Of a stretch of DNA of 25,963 nucleotides, positions 1 to 9,900 are shown piece by piece. The position numbers and the translations under genes were made by a program. The notes under the pieces are model-generated. The model worked only from the letters and a program-made list of their open reading frames with translations, was not told where the DNA came from and made no database searches. Source of the DNA: Penaeus vannamei (Eukaryota > Arthropoda > Malacostraca > Decapoda > Penaeidae); the NCBI RefSeq assembly GCF_042767895.1, contig NC_091550.1:1222606-1248568 (forward strand). The letters run 5' to 3'. Positions within the stretch are counted from its first letter, which is position 1. Each line of letters begins with the position of its first letter.

Positions 1-856
1 ATGTAGGCGGAGAGTTATTTGCTAAATCATGATTCTGAGTTTAATCCTTCATTTTTTAGCCATTTATTATCACTAGTAGGGGTAAGTAAGACCCGTTTTC
101 ATAGACGTAGAAGTTGGCATACCTGGCATACCTCGTAATTTGTCACACGAACAAAGGAACTACTGTATTGCTTCATGCCGAGCCAGAGAGGGTCATGGAA
201 ATGCATTGGGAGGATGGGAAGGGCTTATGCTCTGTGCGAGCCGATATACCAATGTTTACGCCCAGTGTGGAAAGTATTGTAGATGCACACCCAAGATTTC
301 TGTTCGAGTTCCTGGTTACACACCCGAGTGATTTGCGATAGTCAGCAGTGATGTGGAACGAGGAATTTGCTAATAGTTTCAAGCATTTATTTTCGTGCTC
401 ACTCTGAGGTCTTGTCAAAGTGCTGAACTTTCCATATTGACCACTTGCAAGGTGTCATATTTAACGGATCCATTTGGCATAATTCCAGTAACATTATTGG
501 TATTTCTCTACGATATGGATGCACATGCCAGAGACCAGAGGCATCTTTTCCAGAGGTTACGGCAAACGCGACACCTCTTGTGCGACAGGAATCGAGCAGA
601 CGCTTAACTTTAATCGAGTTGCCAGACGCATTCCTCCTACTTCGGATATTTCATGCATATTCGTACTTATATTGGATATCTATAACACCGCACTACCCAC
701 CCTAAGATATCAAAAGCTATCTTGGATATCATATTCCAAAATACTGTGTACCTGTCGGAGAAAAAACCAGTACAGTAAAATAGCAAGCTGTCAACCATGA
801 TCATTCCCATTAGGTCACTGAAGTGGGCGGAGCTTAGAGGCCTGTCTCGCCTTCAA

Positions 857-894
857 TCACGAGACAGTATTTGGTGTCGTGTCGCGTCTCGTGA
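857..894. repeat. Perfect 9-bp inverted repeat (TCACGAGAC / GTCTCGTGA)
   Basis: TCACGAGAC at 857-865 is the exact reverse complement of GTCTCGTGA at 886-894, with a 20-base spacer. A further GTCTCG sits at 844-849, and GGTGTC/GACACC form an outer pair within the same GC-richer patch. A GGGCGG box lies about 30 bases upstream. It could be the stem of a small transposon or a palindromic promoter element. No gene start is identifiable next to it. Confidence 0.5.
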
Positions 895-1739
895 CACCCT
901 AATTGCCACCGGAAAAGATGCCACTTGTCTTCAACTCGAACTCCACAAATTTATTTTAGCAATTTAAGTTCTGATTTGGGGCTCCAGTAAAAATTGTCTT
1001 TACCTCAGTATGTTCGAGAAGATGGAGCCAAAAATTGAAAGGACTGAGAGGTTGTTCCTGTTTTGTGGCATTATTGTTCTGTCGGCAGATTATTTCTTGT
1101 GCTGTTGAAAGCAACTTTTTGTCCAATACAAGAATATAATCACAGATTTATATGAGCTTTGTGTCCATACCATATAGATTAACCACAATATTCATTTGGA
1201 ATCATTCTGTGTAGGGTTAGTGAACATAATTTAATTGCCTTGAAATACATGAAAATAGTATTAAAAATAATGCACAAATTCAAACTAGGTACATTGTTGC
1301 TCGTCTAGTTCAATTGTTCTACACCATGAATTGAAGCTGTGTTTGCTTCACACATTGGCACTTTTCGGTGAGATTTGCATGGCCATTCTTCACCCAAGGC
1401 CTCACTTATGTGGCCCAATTATATCACATTAGTCTACAAACCTTCAGTAGGTTGTATAATCTGACAAAATGTGGCTTTGTAGATATCCTGGATGATGTAT
1501 CAGCAAATGATGACTCGTTCCAAGCTCTCTTGTGTCAGAAAATAGAGGCATGTATTTTTTGGTGTCTACCAGATCATGAAGCACACTTGTAATTGCTGGT
1601 TAATCTGTACGGTAAGGACGCACTAAGTTTGGGCAAATTGAATATGGTGATCTTGTAGAGGAAAAGAAGTTGGTCGTCGGTACAAGAAATGATCTGCAGA
1701 CATGGAAGATAATGCAAAAAATGAAGGTAAAAAAAAAAA

Positions 1740-1925
1740 AAAAGACAAAAAAGCGCTGCTCTCAGCCCAAGTACACTTGGTGCTCCTGAGTTTGTTCTAT
1801 CTTGCCTTTTATATGAGGTGAAGACAATGTTTCGTGGAGCCCCCCATCAGTCCACCCCTTGGGCAGTGCCTGAAGGTTATGCCCAGTCACAGCAGCTTAG
1901 ATTGATAAATAAATTGTGACGTGGA
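1740..1925 (+). mobile_element. Possible non-LTR retroelement 3' tail (weak)
   Basis: After a poly-A run (about 1728-1743) one frame stays open for roughly 60 codons and ends in ...QSQQLRLINKL and a stop. This resembles the C-terminal tail (..ARVVNK then stop/TAAATAAA) of the decayed retroelements found on the other strand at the far end of the window. The resemblance is short. The match could be chance, and no RNase H or reverse transcriptase motif is visible here. Confidence 0.2.
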
Positions 1926-3442
1926 GTTGAGGGCTTTGTCTCTGGCTAGTGCGGCTGTACTGTAAAGAGTTACCCAATTGCGTTATGCAGTCTAGTACTG
2001 AGTAAATACTATGTAATATATAATCCATCGGTTTTACCCTCTTTAAAGTCCAGCTCACACAAGTGTAAAGATTTATTTCATTGAAAGTGGAGAATAGTGT
2101 TGTGAAAGAATTGTCTCGAACTACAAAGGTGCATATTGAAATTTAGCTTGATTACCCTTAGTACATGGTTTCACTGATTTTGTTTTATTAAATTTGTTTA
2201 CATGTAAGTGGATCCAGAAGCATTGTCACAAGGATTGTTTCACCAATCCTATCTTACTTCAGTTATTTTCATTGCTATTTTTGTTGATAATAGAATGCCA
2301 TTAATAACAAAGATATTTATCATCAAGGAATGAGGTAAACCAATAAGATCTGTAGAAAAAGATAAACTTGAGAATCATCACAGAATGCATTTATTTGACA
2401 TGTTTTGGTTATATCTTCATAAGAAATTTGTCTTGTCTTGTATTTCTGATGAACACACAATCAAAACGTGTCAAGTAAATCTCTTGATAATTCTCAGTAC
2501 ACCTTTTTCTGCATTCGTCACAAAGAATACTATTCTGGTAGGGATCAGCACTTACCAGCTGCGCAACAAAATTAATAAAAGATTGTGGTTATTGTATGTA
2601 CCCCCTGAGCCAGCAGCATAGTTAGAGGTAGGATGGTATGGGAAACGAAAGGATAGAACAATCGTGTGTGAATACTGAAAATATACTTCCGATTCCCTAT
2701 TTTCATTTCCAGTATTAGAATATTTCTGGTGGCTGTCACGAGCCTACTACCTTTTCACAATTATTAATAGGTATTGCAGCATCCTGTTGGAGGTCAAAGA
2801 CTTACAGGTTGTATTTTTTAATAGAAGGGCAGCACTTTCTTTGTAGGTTGAATATGAAGTATTATTGACTATATTCCAACACAAGTACAAAGAAAGTGTA
2901 TGTGATTTGGATAAACATGGCTTTGAAAATACTGCAATCTTGGCCATAAGTATCCCCTTTACTTTTGCACATACTGACATTAGTAAAACTCAATATATTC
3001 GTTATGGAAATTTATTTAGACATGATCAGTCTAGTATATATTTTAACCATTTTAAAAATAATTGGTAAATTCAGTAGAAGATAAAGAATAAGAATAGACA
3101 AAAGATAAGTACCATATTGTGCACATTTGTTATTGTATTGTATTTATTATTAATGTAGAATAGTTTACTAAAATACAGCTGGGCAATAGACCTAATTTAC
3201 CAGCATTTCAGCAGCTAAACACCAGGAGTTTTTTTAAGGGTAGAGAAGTTGCCAATACTGGCTGATTGTATGAAAAGGAATTTTTTTTACATATGCAAGT
3301 AGTCTATGAACTGTAATTTCTAAGCCACAAGGATAGGAACCCATTGCAAGCGATTATTTACTTTGCTCCATTGTTACATTAAATATTAGTGTAATGGATA
3401 AATAGACTACATTGATTGATTATTGATTTTATCTCCCAACAG

Positions 3443-3515
3443 AGACCTACTGATGATAAATACCCTGTTGGTCCCTGGCTCCTGGGTCTCTTCATCTTCG
3501 TAGTGTGTGGTTCAG
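3443..3515 (+). CDS. SERP1: SERP coding exon (transmembrane part)
   Basis: Encodes RPTDDKYPVGPWLLGLFIF and the following VVCGS. The polar lead (TDDKYP) differs from vertebrates, while the VGPWLL anchor start is conserved. The tandem AGAG at 3441-3444 makes the acceptor ambiguous by two bases; 3443 keeps an Arg codon at phase 0. Confidence 0.92.
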
Positions 3516-3752
3516 GTATGTAAAGGCTGAATTGGAGAGATTTATTCTTAATTAAATTCATCTGTGCATGCAAATTTTTTTTATATAATTTAAGTATTGT
3601 TCCTATCCTGAATAAACTGTATTAGTTATTCATCTCCAATTGAGAACTCATAAAAGTAATCTGCCAGTTAACTGATACTTTTTCAGAGGTTAATTGCATA
3701 TCCTTTCTTTCCAGCTGTGTTCCAGATCATCCAGTCCATCCGCATGGGATAA
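3443..3752 (+). CDS. SERP1: Stress-associated endoplasmic reticulum protein (SERP1/RAMP4), C-terminal two exons
   Basis: The small membrane protein SERP/RAMP4 associates with the Sec61 translocon and stabilises newly made membrane proteins during ER stress. Two exons are visible: 3443-3515 (24 codons plus one base, acceptor CAACAG, donor GTATGT) and 3715-3752 (acceptor TTCCAG, stop TAA at 3750-3752). Joined, they give 36 residues ending in the family's hallmark hydrophobic anchor and tail: VGPWLLGLFIFVVCGS, then AVFQIIQSIRMG. This is nearly identical to the vertebrate C-terminus except that the final Met is absent. Full-length family members have about 65 residues, so roughly 28-30 N-terminal residues are missing; they are encoded by an exon not seen in 1-3442. 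Exon 2 enters at phase 0 if the second AG of AGAG is used. Invertebrates usually have one such gene, so SERP1 and SERP2 are not distinguished. Confidence 0.93.
3715..3752 (+). CDS. SERP1: SERP last coding exon
   Basis: Completes the split Ala codon (G|CT) and encodes VFQIIQSIRMG and TAA. The acceptor is TTTCTTTCCAG. The intron before it is 199 bases (3516-3714). Confidence 0.93.
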
Positions 3753-4225
3753 ACGAGTGAAGGCCGAAGTTGAGGTCGTGGTCGTACAGCATCTCGTGAC
3801 CAGCTCTCTGAGTGTGATCCTGTATCCCGAATGATTTAAACATTCTACTGGACCAGCTAACCGACGATTCTCTCACGGACACATGACAATGATGGCGAAA
3901 TACGCACATTCGTTCCATTTTATCATTATTCCTTTCCATTTAGTCGTAAGAAACTTGGGTTAAAACTTTATCTCGAGATTACTTTAAGGGTAATTTAGGA
4001 CTTTAACAGTTTTTTGTTATTATTTTTGACAGTGTTTATTTCCACTTTTCCTTTAATAATTTTGCAATTTGTATATTTGTATATAAGGAATCTATATTTA
4101 TATCGAAATGGAACATAACCCCGAAAGCTGAGTTGGAGTGTGAACTCTTATAGCTGGTAATTAAGGAAGTTTTTCATGTTGCCAATAAAAAGATAAGGGG
4201 AATAAATGTTTTTATATCCCATTAT
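3753..4225 (+). other. SERP1: SERP 3' untranslated region
   Basis: AT-rich sequence following the SERP stop codon with no coding signal. It ends near two polyadenylation hexamers at 4184-4189 and 4201-4206. The exact cleavage site is inferred, not observed. Confidence 0.6.
4184..4206 (+). terminator. Polyadenylation signals of SERP
   Basis: Two AATAAA hexamers at 4184-4189 and 4201-4206, 17 bases apart and about 430-450 bases after the SERP stop. These are the nearest strong candidates for transcript 3' end formation. Confidence 0.55.
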
Positions 4226-5463
4226 GCAGAACACTTTACAGATCAATGTTATGAATAACAACAGTATTACTTACAAAAGTAAACCAGTCCCTGTGCAAGA
4301 AGTTGTGATGGATAAGAAATTTTTTCATAAATGCAAAGAACATTCTGTAATCTTAATCTGGTTGAAGTTTGCTCATGGTACAAAACTTGACTTGGCTAAT
4401 ACAACATGTAAAATCGTCGCCACAGGTCAATTACTGTGCATTATGATTTCTGCAGTAAATCATGGGGGCTATAAGTAATTTCAATAATGCATTTGAGGCA
4501 TGTGTACGTATATCGAACATTATCAAAAACTGGGCTGATTTAATGCATAATATATAAATTGCCAATATTGGTTGGTTCCTTTATGCCTTAAAAGTTTTGT
4601 AAATGATTTGAGGTCCGTCTTGAGTAAGGCCCCGTCCACGCGATCAATCACTGCTTGACGGAGTCGCTTATTGCTTGTTCGAGTAAAACTGACGGGAAAA
4701 CTAAACCACTGTCCATGGTCGGACGAAATTACCAAGTATGGTAGTCTGCCTGGTAGTTGAACATTTTCTTGTCGGGTTTGGACGGGGAACCCTGCGTACG
4801 ACACAGTATTTGCCCTGTAAAAAAGGGGCTAAGGCCGCTGGGCTCTCCTCCATCGTGTGGACGGGGTCTAACAAAAGTAAATTGGCGACTTCAATTCTGT
4901 TGGTGACTATGAAGCTCAGAATCGACCGCAGATGGATGGGGAAATGCCATGAAATATTTGAAAACCATGTAATGATGAACGTGACTATACGAGTCACGTC
5001 CTACATTTGTGCATGTCAACACTGCCATTAGTGGCTACCCATAACGGGCAGTAGCCAAAACTACTAGCATGTAACAGTTTGGATTATATGTCGGAGCAGA
5101 TAGTTGAGTGTGGCCGCTGGTGCGTCTCTTCAACTTTTCCTTCCCCAGCCACATGCACTCCATATCCAATCGCCCTATGCCCTTCACCCTTTCCTTGTTT
5201 ACTAATCTCCTTTACGTATTTATTCTCCTCTTTACCCTTTTCAGTATCTTACTATCCTATAACGCTCTATAAATCTTTGACATCTAACGCATTTTAGCCT
5301 CAGAGTTAGCTCTTTTTTACCCTTTCCGCCACTATACGTTATCTTATTGTTATATAACCTTTGATGCCTAGCACATTTGTTTCACCAGGGGCATTCCGCT
5401 AGTTTCATGGAAAATTGCTCGATAACGAGCTTTGCTACTTCCCAGCGAACCCGAGGTGTATGC
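4226..5463. other. Intergenic region between SERP and CABIN1
   Basis: No exon is supported. It contains a MITE-like element (4627-4869) and a pyrimidine-rich stretch (about 5105-5340). The CABIN1 promoter and first exons would be expected between here and 6809, but I could not identify a Met-initiated TPR exon. They may be inside the assembly gap. Confidence 0.5.
4627..4869. mobile_element. MITE-like element with 18-bp terminal inverted repeats
   Basis: AGGCCCCGTCCACGCGAT at 4627-4644 matches the reverse complement of 4852-4869 at 16 of 18 positions. The enclosed unit of about 243 bp encodes nothing convincing. Another TGGACGGGG, identical to part of the right terminus, lies internally at 4779-4787. 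No clear target-site duplication is visible, so the superfamily is undetermined. The open frames across it on both strands read as transposon non-coding sequence. Confidence 0.6.
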
Positions 5464-5963
5464 NNNNNNNNNNNNNNNNNNNNNNNNNNNNNNNNNNNNN
5501 NNNNNNNNNNNNNNNNNNNNNNNNNNNNNNNNNNNNNNNNNNNNNNNNNNNNNNNNNNNNNNNNNNNNNNNNNNNNNNNNNNNNNNNNNNNNNNNNNNNN
5601 NNNNNNNNNNNNNNNNNNNNNNNNNNNNNNNNNNNNNNNNNNNNNNNNNNNNNNNNNNNNNNNNNNNNNNNNNNNNNNNNNNNNNNNNNNNNNNNNNNNN
5701 NNNNNNNNNNNNNNNNNNNNNNNNNNNNNNNNNNNNNNNNNNNNNNNNNNNNNNNNNNNNNNNNNNNNNNNNNNNNNNNNNNNNNNNNNNNNNNNNNNNN
5801 NNNNNNNNNNNNNNNNNNNNNNNNNNNNNNNNNNNNNNNNNNNNNNNNNNNNNNNNNNNNNNNNNNNNNNNNNNNNNNNNNNNNNNNNNNNNNNNNNNNN
5901 NNNNNNNNNNNNNNNNNNNNNNNNNNNNNNNNNNNNNNNNNNNNNNNNNNNNNNNNNNNNNNN
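5464..5963. other. Assembly gap (500 N)
   Basis: Exactly 500 consecutive N bases, a typical scaffold placeholder, so the true distance is unknown. It falls where the 5' exons of CABIN1 would be expected. Frames running through it are artefacts. Confidence 0.99.
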
Positions 5964-6809
5964 CGAAATGAGTACTTACACTTGAAGGAATTTCTATGAA
6001 ATTATCAGCATTTTTCTACAAATGCTGATGTAGTTACCGTACAGAAAATATCCTAGAAAGCTGAGAAAAAAAGAAAAGAGGACTGATGTTAAGATAAGTC
6101 ACCTGAAAGATTGTTATTATTAGGTTGTCTGGTTTTGATTTAAATGGTCTATAGATTATTGAGGTGGATGGACTTGAAAGAGCAAGTAGGTTATTCTACA
6201 AAAATTGGGATTAAAATTTGTCAGTTTTGTGCCTTTGTTTTCACTTACTTTTTATTTGTTTATCTCAAATATGTAAGTAGTGTATAAATGGCTATTTTTA
6301 AGTTTTACTGCTGCTTTTTACATGAAGGTATGACATATGACTTAGTAAGGGCAAAAATCTTAAAATCTTTCTGCATATTGGAGAAAAAAAGTGAAAATTG
6401 ATGTAAAATCAGTTGGGTCTTACAGATTACAGACAGCTCAGTCTAATTAGAAAATAGCAAAAATGTTCATAAACTTTTTTTGTTTTGTTTTATGCTTACA
6501 AATGTTTGATTATATAAAATGAAAGGATTACTTGAAAATGTTCCTTTGTTGATCTGTAATTTTATTGCTTTTCCAAATGTGCAATCAGAAGTTACATTGT
6601 TTTTAATCATACAGAGTTTTTTAGTTCCCAGAAATATTATTATTTCCAATATGTCACTCCTTATAATGAGTCACTGGCCTGTGTAGTGTATTGAAGTGTT
6701 TGGAATTTGAATCCTATTTCTACTGGATTACTGCGTATTTATGTATGTTTCTTTTTGTTTTATTTAAGGCTTTATTCAGGTCTTACAAACTTGGCTGAAT
6801 CTTTTCCAG
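5964..6809 (+). other. Intron or 5' sequence before the first visible CABIN1 exon
   Basis: AT-rich sequence with frequent stops in all frames. It ends in an acceptor (CTTTTCCAG, AG at 6808-6809). No upstream TPR-encoding exon was seen here. Confidence 0.6.
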
Positions 6810-6911
6810 GCTGTGAGATTAGACCATACAGAAGTAACACTTTGGCAACGTCTTGGTGCAGCGGCAATCAAAATTAAGGACTTTGAGCTGGCGTTAGTTG
6901 CCTTCCAAGAG
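6810..6911 (+). CDS. CABIN1: CABIN1 exon, TPR
   Basis: 34 codons, phase 0 at both ends, with acceptor TTTTCCAG and donor GTATGT. Encodes AVRLDHTEVTLWQRLGAAAI and then a second helix (DFELALVAFQE), a classic tetratricopeptide helix pair. It aligns with the vertebrate N-terminal TPR block that contacts HIRA. Confidence 0.9.
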
Positions 6912-9900
6912 GTATGTTGGAAATGTGTTTGTGTCTGAAAGCTTTAATTTCTTTGTTTGATGTCTATTAGATGGATGCTGGTGGCTTCTTCATTTTTTTT
7001 TTTTTTTTTTGATAGATTAAAAAGAGTAAGTCTCAGTTTATACTGTCTGAGAGTACAGGTATTAAACTTTTTATTTTTTAGAAGAATGGGTTTCTAAGAT
7101 ATAATGTTTTTTTTCTAGAAATTAATCGAGTTGTAAAGAAAGGAGGGTACTATACCCATAAAATTTGATGATGCTTAAAGAGTGCACAAAGAATGACAGA
7201 CTTTCATTGATATCCATTTTTTATTTCGTTCACAGGGTCTCACAGTAAATCAGAAGCATTGGCCATGTCTGGATCAGTTGCTGTCTGTTCTTTTCATCCT
7301 TCAAATGTACATGGACTGCCTTGGTCTTATTATCAATGCTCTTCAGCGTGATCCAGGTTATATAAAGGCCCATGCTTTCAAAGACAGAATATTTGAGCTT
7401 CAGCCGTCGTTGCAAGAAGACGTGAAACACTTCTTTAGTAACAGGTAAGGAGAATCGAGAAAATTTTGATCTAATATGGATTAGATATTTCATATTTTTT
7501 GTTTTTTGTTTTTCAAGGAATTTATAAGATATTAGAACTAATAAAGATACGAAACTATATTTTAGAACTTCTGTCAGGTGATTATTCCTTTCTTAATATT
7601 GCAGTTCCCTTTTATTCAAAACTGTGGAATATGACAAAGAAAAGGGCGACAAATTTATAGCAACTTGTGAATCACTTCGTCCTCCAAACAAGACTCCCCG
7701 ACCTCCTTCTCCACTCCAACTCCAGATGTTGCGCAAGCCACTGCCGAAGCTGTCCTGGGAAAATCTAGCACAGTCACTAATTACAACTTACGATGAACTC
7801 ATTGAAGCAAATCCCATGGTAAATAGAGTGTCTGTCTTGCTGTTGTGTTTTCTATCTTAAGTCAGCCTGTGTGATCAACATGATCTGTAATATGTAATTT
7901 ATAAATGGCTTTACAAAGTATTATTTTAAGGTCATAGATAGATATTTATCATATTTTTTGGAATGTTTGTTTCCTCATATTAAGATAAGGAGAAAAAGAC
8001 TGATTTATGTTATCCTTCTATCATTGAAAAGCTTAGATGATTTAGTAGTATTCACTGGTAAATGGTTGAGCAATAGTACAAAATGTATGTGTAAAGAAAG
8101 AATAGCATAGTATTTGAAGAGATAGATCAGATTAGTTGGAGAATAATGTTAGAATTCTATGATTTTGTATTATCTAAACACTTTGGAAAGATATTTTTAC
8201 ATAGATTTTTTAAAGCCATTCCATAATAGATTTATGATAATTGCTCTCTTTCTGTAGGAATTTGCTGCAAAAATTGACCTTTTTGAGGCACTTAAACGAA
8301 AGGATGACCAGCCTGAAGATGACCAAGAAATGGAGATAGAAAATGGAAAATTTGCTGAGGAAGTTGATGGTATTGAGAAGATATGCAATGGAGAGGATAA
8401 TGAAAACAAAGAAGGCAGTGAAAATTCAGAACGAAAAAAGTTGGCAAATGAAGATGAGAAGAGTGAGGCAGGGAGAGACGAAAAGAGCAACCCAGTGACC
8501 AAAGGGACAGATGGATCGCAGTCAAGCCCTCCGCGCATTTCTAGTCGTCGACAGACAATTGAACTAGGGGAGAGCCAAGATTCTTTCCGAGTGAGTGAGA
8601 AGAGGAGGTCAGTTGATAGTGATACCTTCTCGAAATCTGAAGATGAGTTAAAGTTGAATGAAGACGGACAAGAAAAAGAGGCAAAGACAGGGGACAGAAC
8701 TGAAGAAGCAACAGGTGTTGTTAAATTAGAGGTAAATGCAAATAAAGAGAATAAAGACTTTGTTGAAGATTGTGTGCCAAGCAAAACATCTGTCAAAAAA
8801 TCCAGCATTTCTGGAGTCAAAGAAGAACACAAAGAAAGTCCTCAAGATGGAGTGAAGAAAGAGAATAGTGAATCAGAAAGAACAGACCTTGTTGATTCTT
8901 CTCAGCATTCAAGGTCAAGAAAGCACAGTGAGGTTGAAAATGAATTCGAAGGCTTTGAAGAAAGCAAAGAAAATGTAAAAAAAGAAATGGATTCTAGTGA
9001 AGCAAAAACTCAAGTGTTAGATGCCCAAAAAATGTGTAATGAAAAACTGCAAGAAAGTTTGAATAAAGCAGACTATGACATGCAAAAAGAAAGAAAAGCA
9101 AGCTCTGCTGCATTCCAGGAGACAGACAATACCAATGAAAAGTTTCCTGAGAGAGAGGAAAGGAGGGAAGAGGTTGAAGAGAAAGCTCCACTAGATGCAG
9201 AGAAGAATGGCCAAAATAGGGAAGAAAAAGGTGAGCCCCCTCAGACTGAAGAGGAGGAGGAGGAGGACAGAGATGATATGCAAAAGCAGGCAAACCAAGA
9301 TGGAAAGAGTATGGACATGTTAGAAGATATGGAGAATCTTAATCATGAGAAGGATGGAACTTCTCAAAATGAGGGCATTGAACTTGATAATGCTAATGGG
9401 ATCTGTGATGAAGAGGGACTTTTAGACAGAACCACATTAGAAGAAGAAGTAGGGATGGAAGAGCAAGGGGAAGAAATAGGAGATGATGGAGCAATAGAAA
9501 ATGTGGAGATGTATCACGAAGAAGAGGAAGGACTAGATGAAAGTGAAATGGAACATGGAGTGACTGAAACAGAAGCTGCTGTTAATGCTTTGAAAGGGAT
9601 AATGGCTCTCCAGCCTACTGAGATCCTTGGCCTCCCAGAGCCGGATTTTGTATACGATACGGAGTATGTAGAGTACTTTGATGGTGGTGTGTATGAAGAA
9701 GATGAAGAATTGGACCAGGAAGGTATTGATCATGAAGAAAACATGTGTGAAGATGAAGCAATGGAACAAGAGGGAATGGAACAGGAGGAGCATCATGAGG
9801 CTCATGACATGCAGGGTGATGTAGATCAGGAAGGGATTGATAATGAGGAAGAGGAAGCCATAGAGCAGGATGGAATGGATCAGGTGCAAGAAGAAAGCCA

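Larger units (their letters stand above)
1..3442. other. Non-coding stretch upstream of SERP exon, probably intron or 5' flank
   Basis: No convincing protein-coding exon was found here on either strand. The open frames are short and have no recognisable family motif. I looked for the conserved SERP N-terminal segment (basic start followed by an NEK-type motif and an RGNV-type motif) and did not see it. The stretch is therefore probably the first intron and/or upstream sequence of the SERP gene. Local features are a GC-box-like GGGCGG around 824-829, an inverted repeat at 857-894, and a possible retroelement tail at 1740-1920. Confidence 0.5.

Noticed and set aside
114..800. Overlapping short frames at the window start
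   Set aside because: Three overlapping frames of 60-93 codons with no homology recognised and no splice logic; consistent with chance.
1700..1726. Exon-like segment CAG|ACATGG...GAAG|GTAAAA reading MEDNAKNE, considered as the SERP first exon
   Set aside because: It does not resemble the conserved SERP N-terminus, is too short, and the donor is weak in a poly-A context.
5377..5999. Three open frames through the N run
   Set aside because: N codons cannot contain stops; artefacts of the assembly gap.
6776..6809. LTNLAESF reading just before the first CABIN1 exon, reminiscent of the vertebrate 'YKNLAQLA' TPR
   Set aside because: It lies in the acceptor's pyrimidine tract, a few residues only, and does not continue in frame upstream.
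8197..8832. - strand frame of 211 codons
   Set aside because: Crosses the exon acceptor and is opposite well-supported CABIN1 coding sequence.
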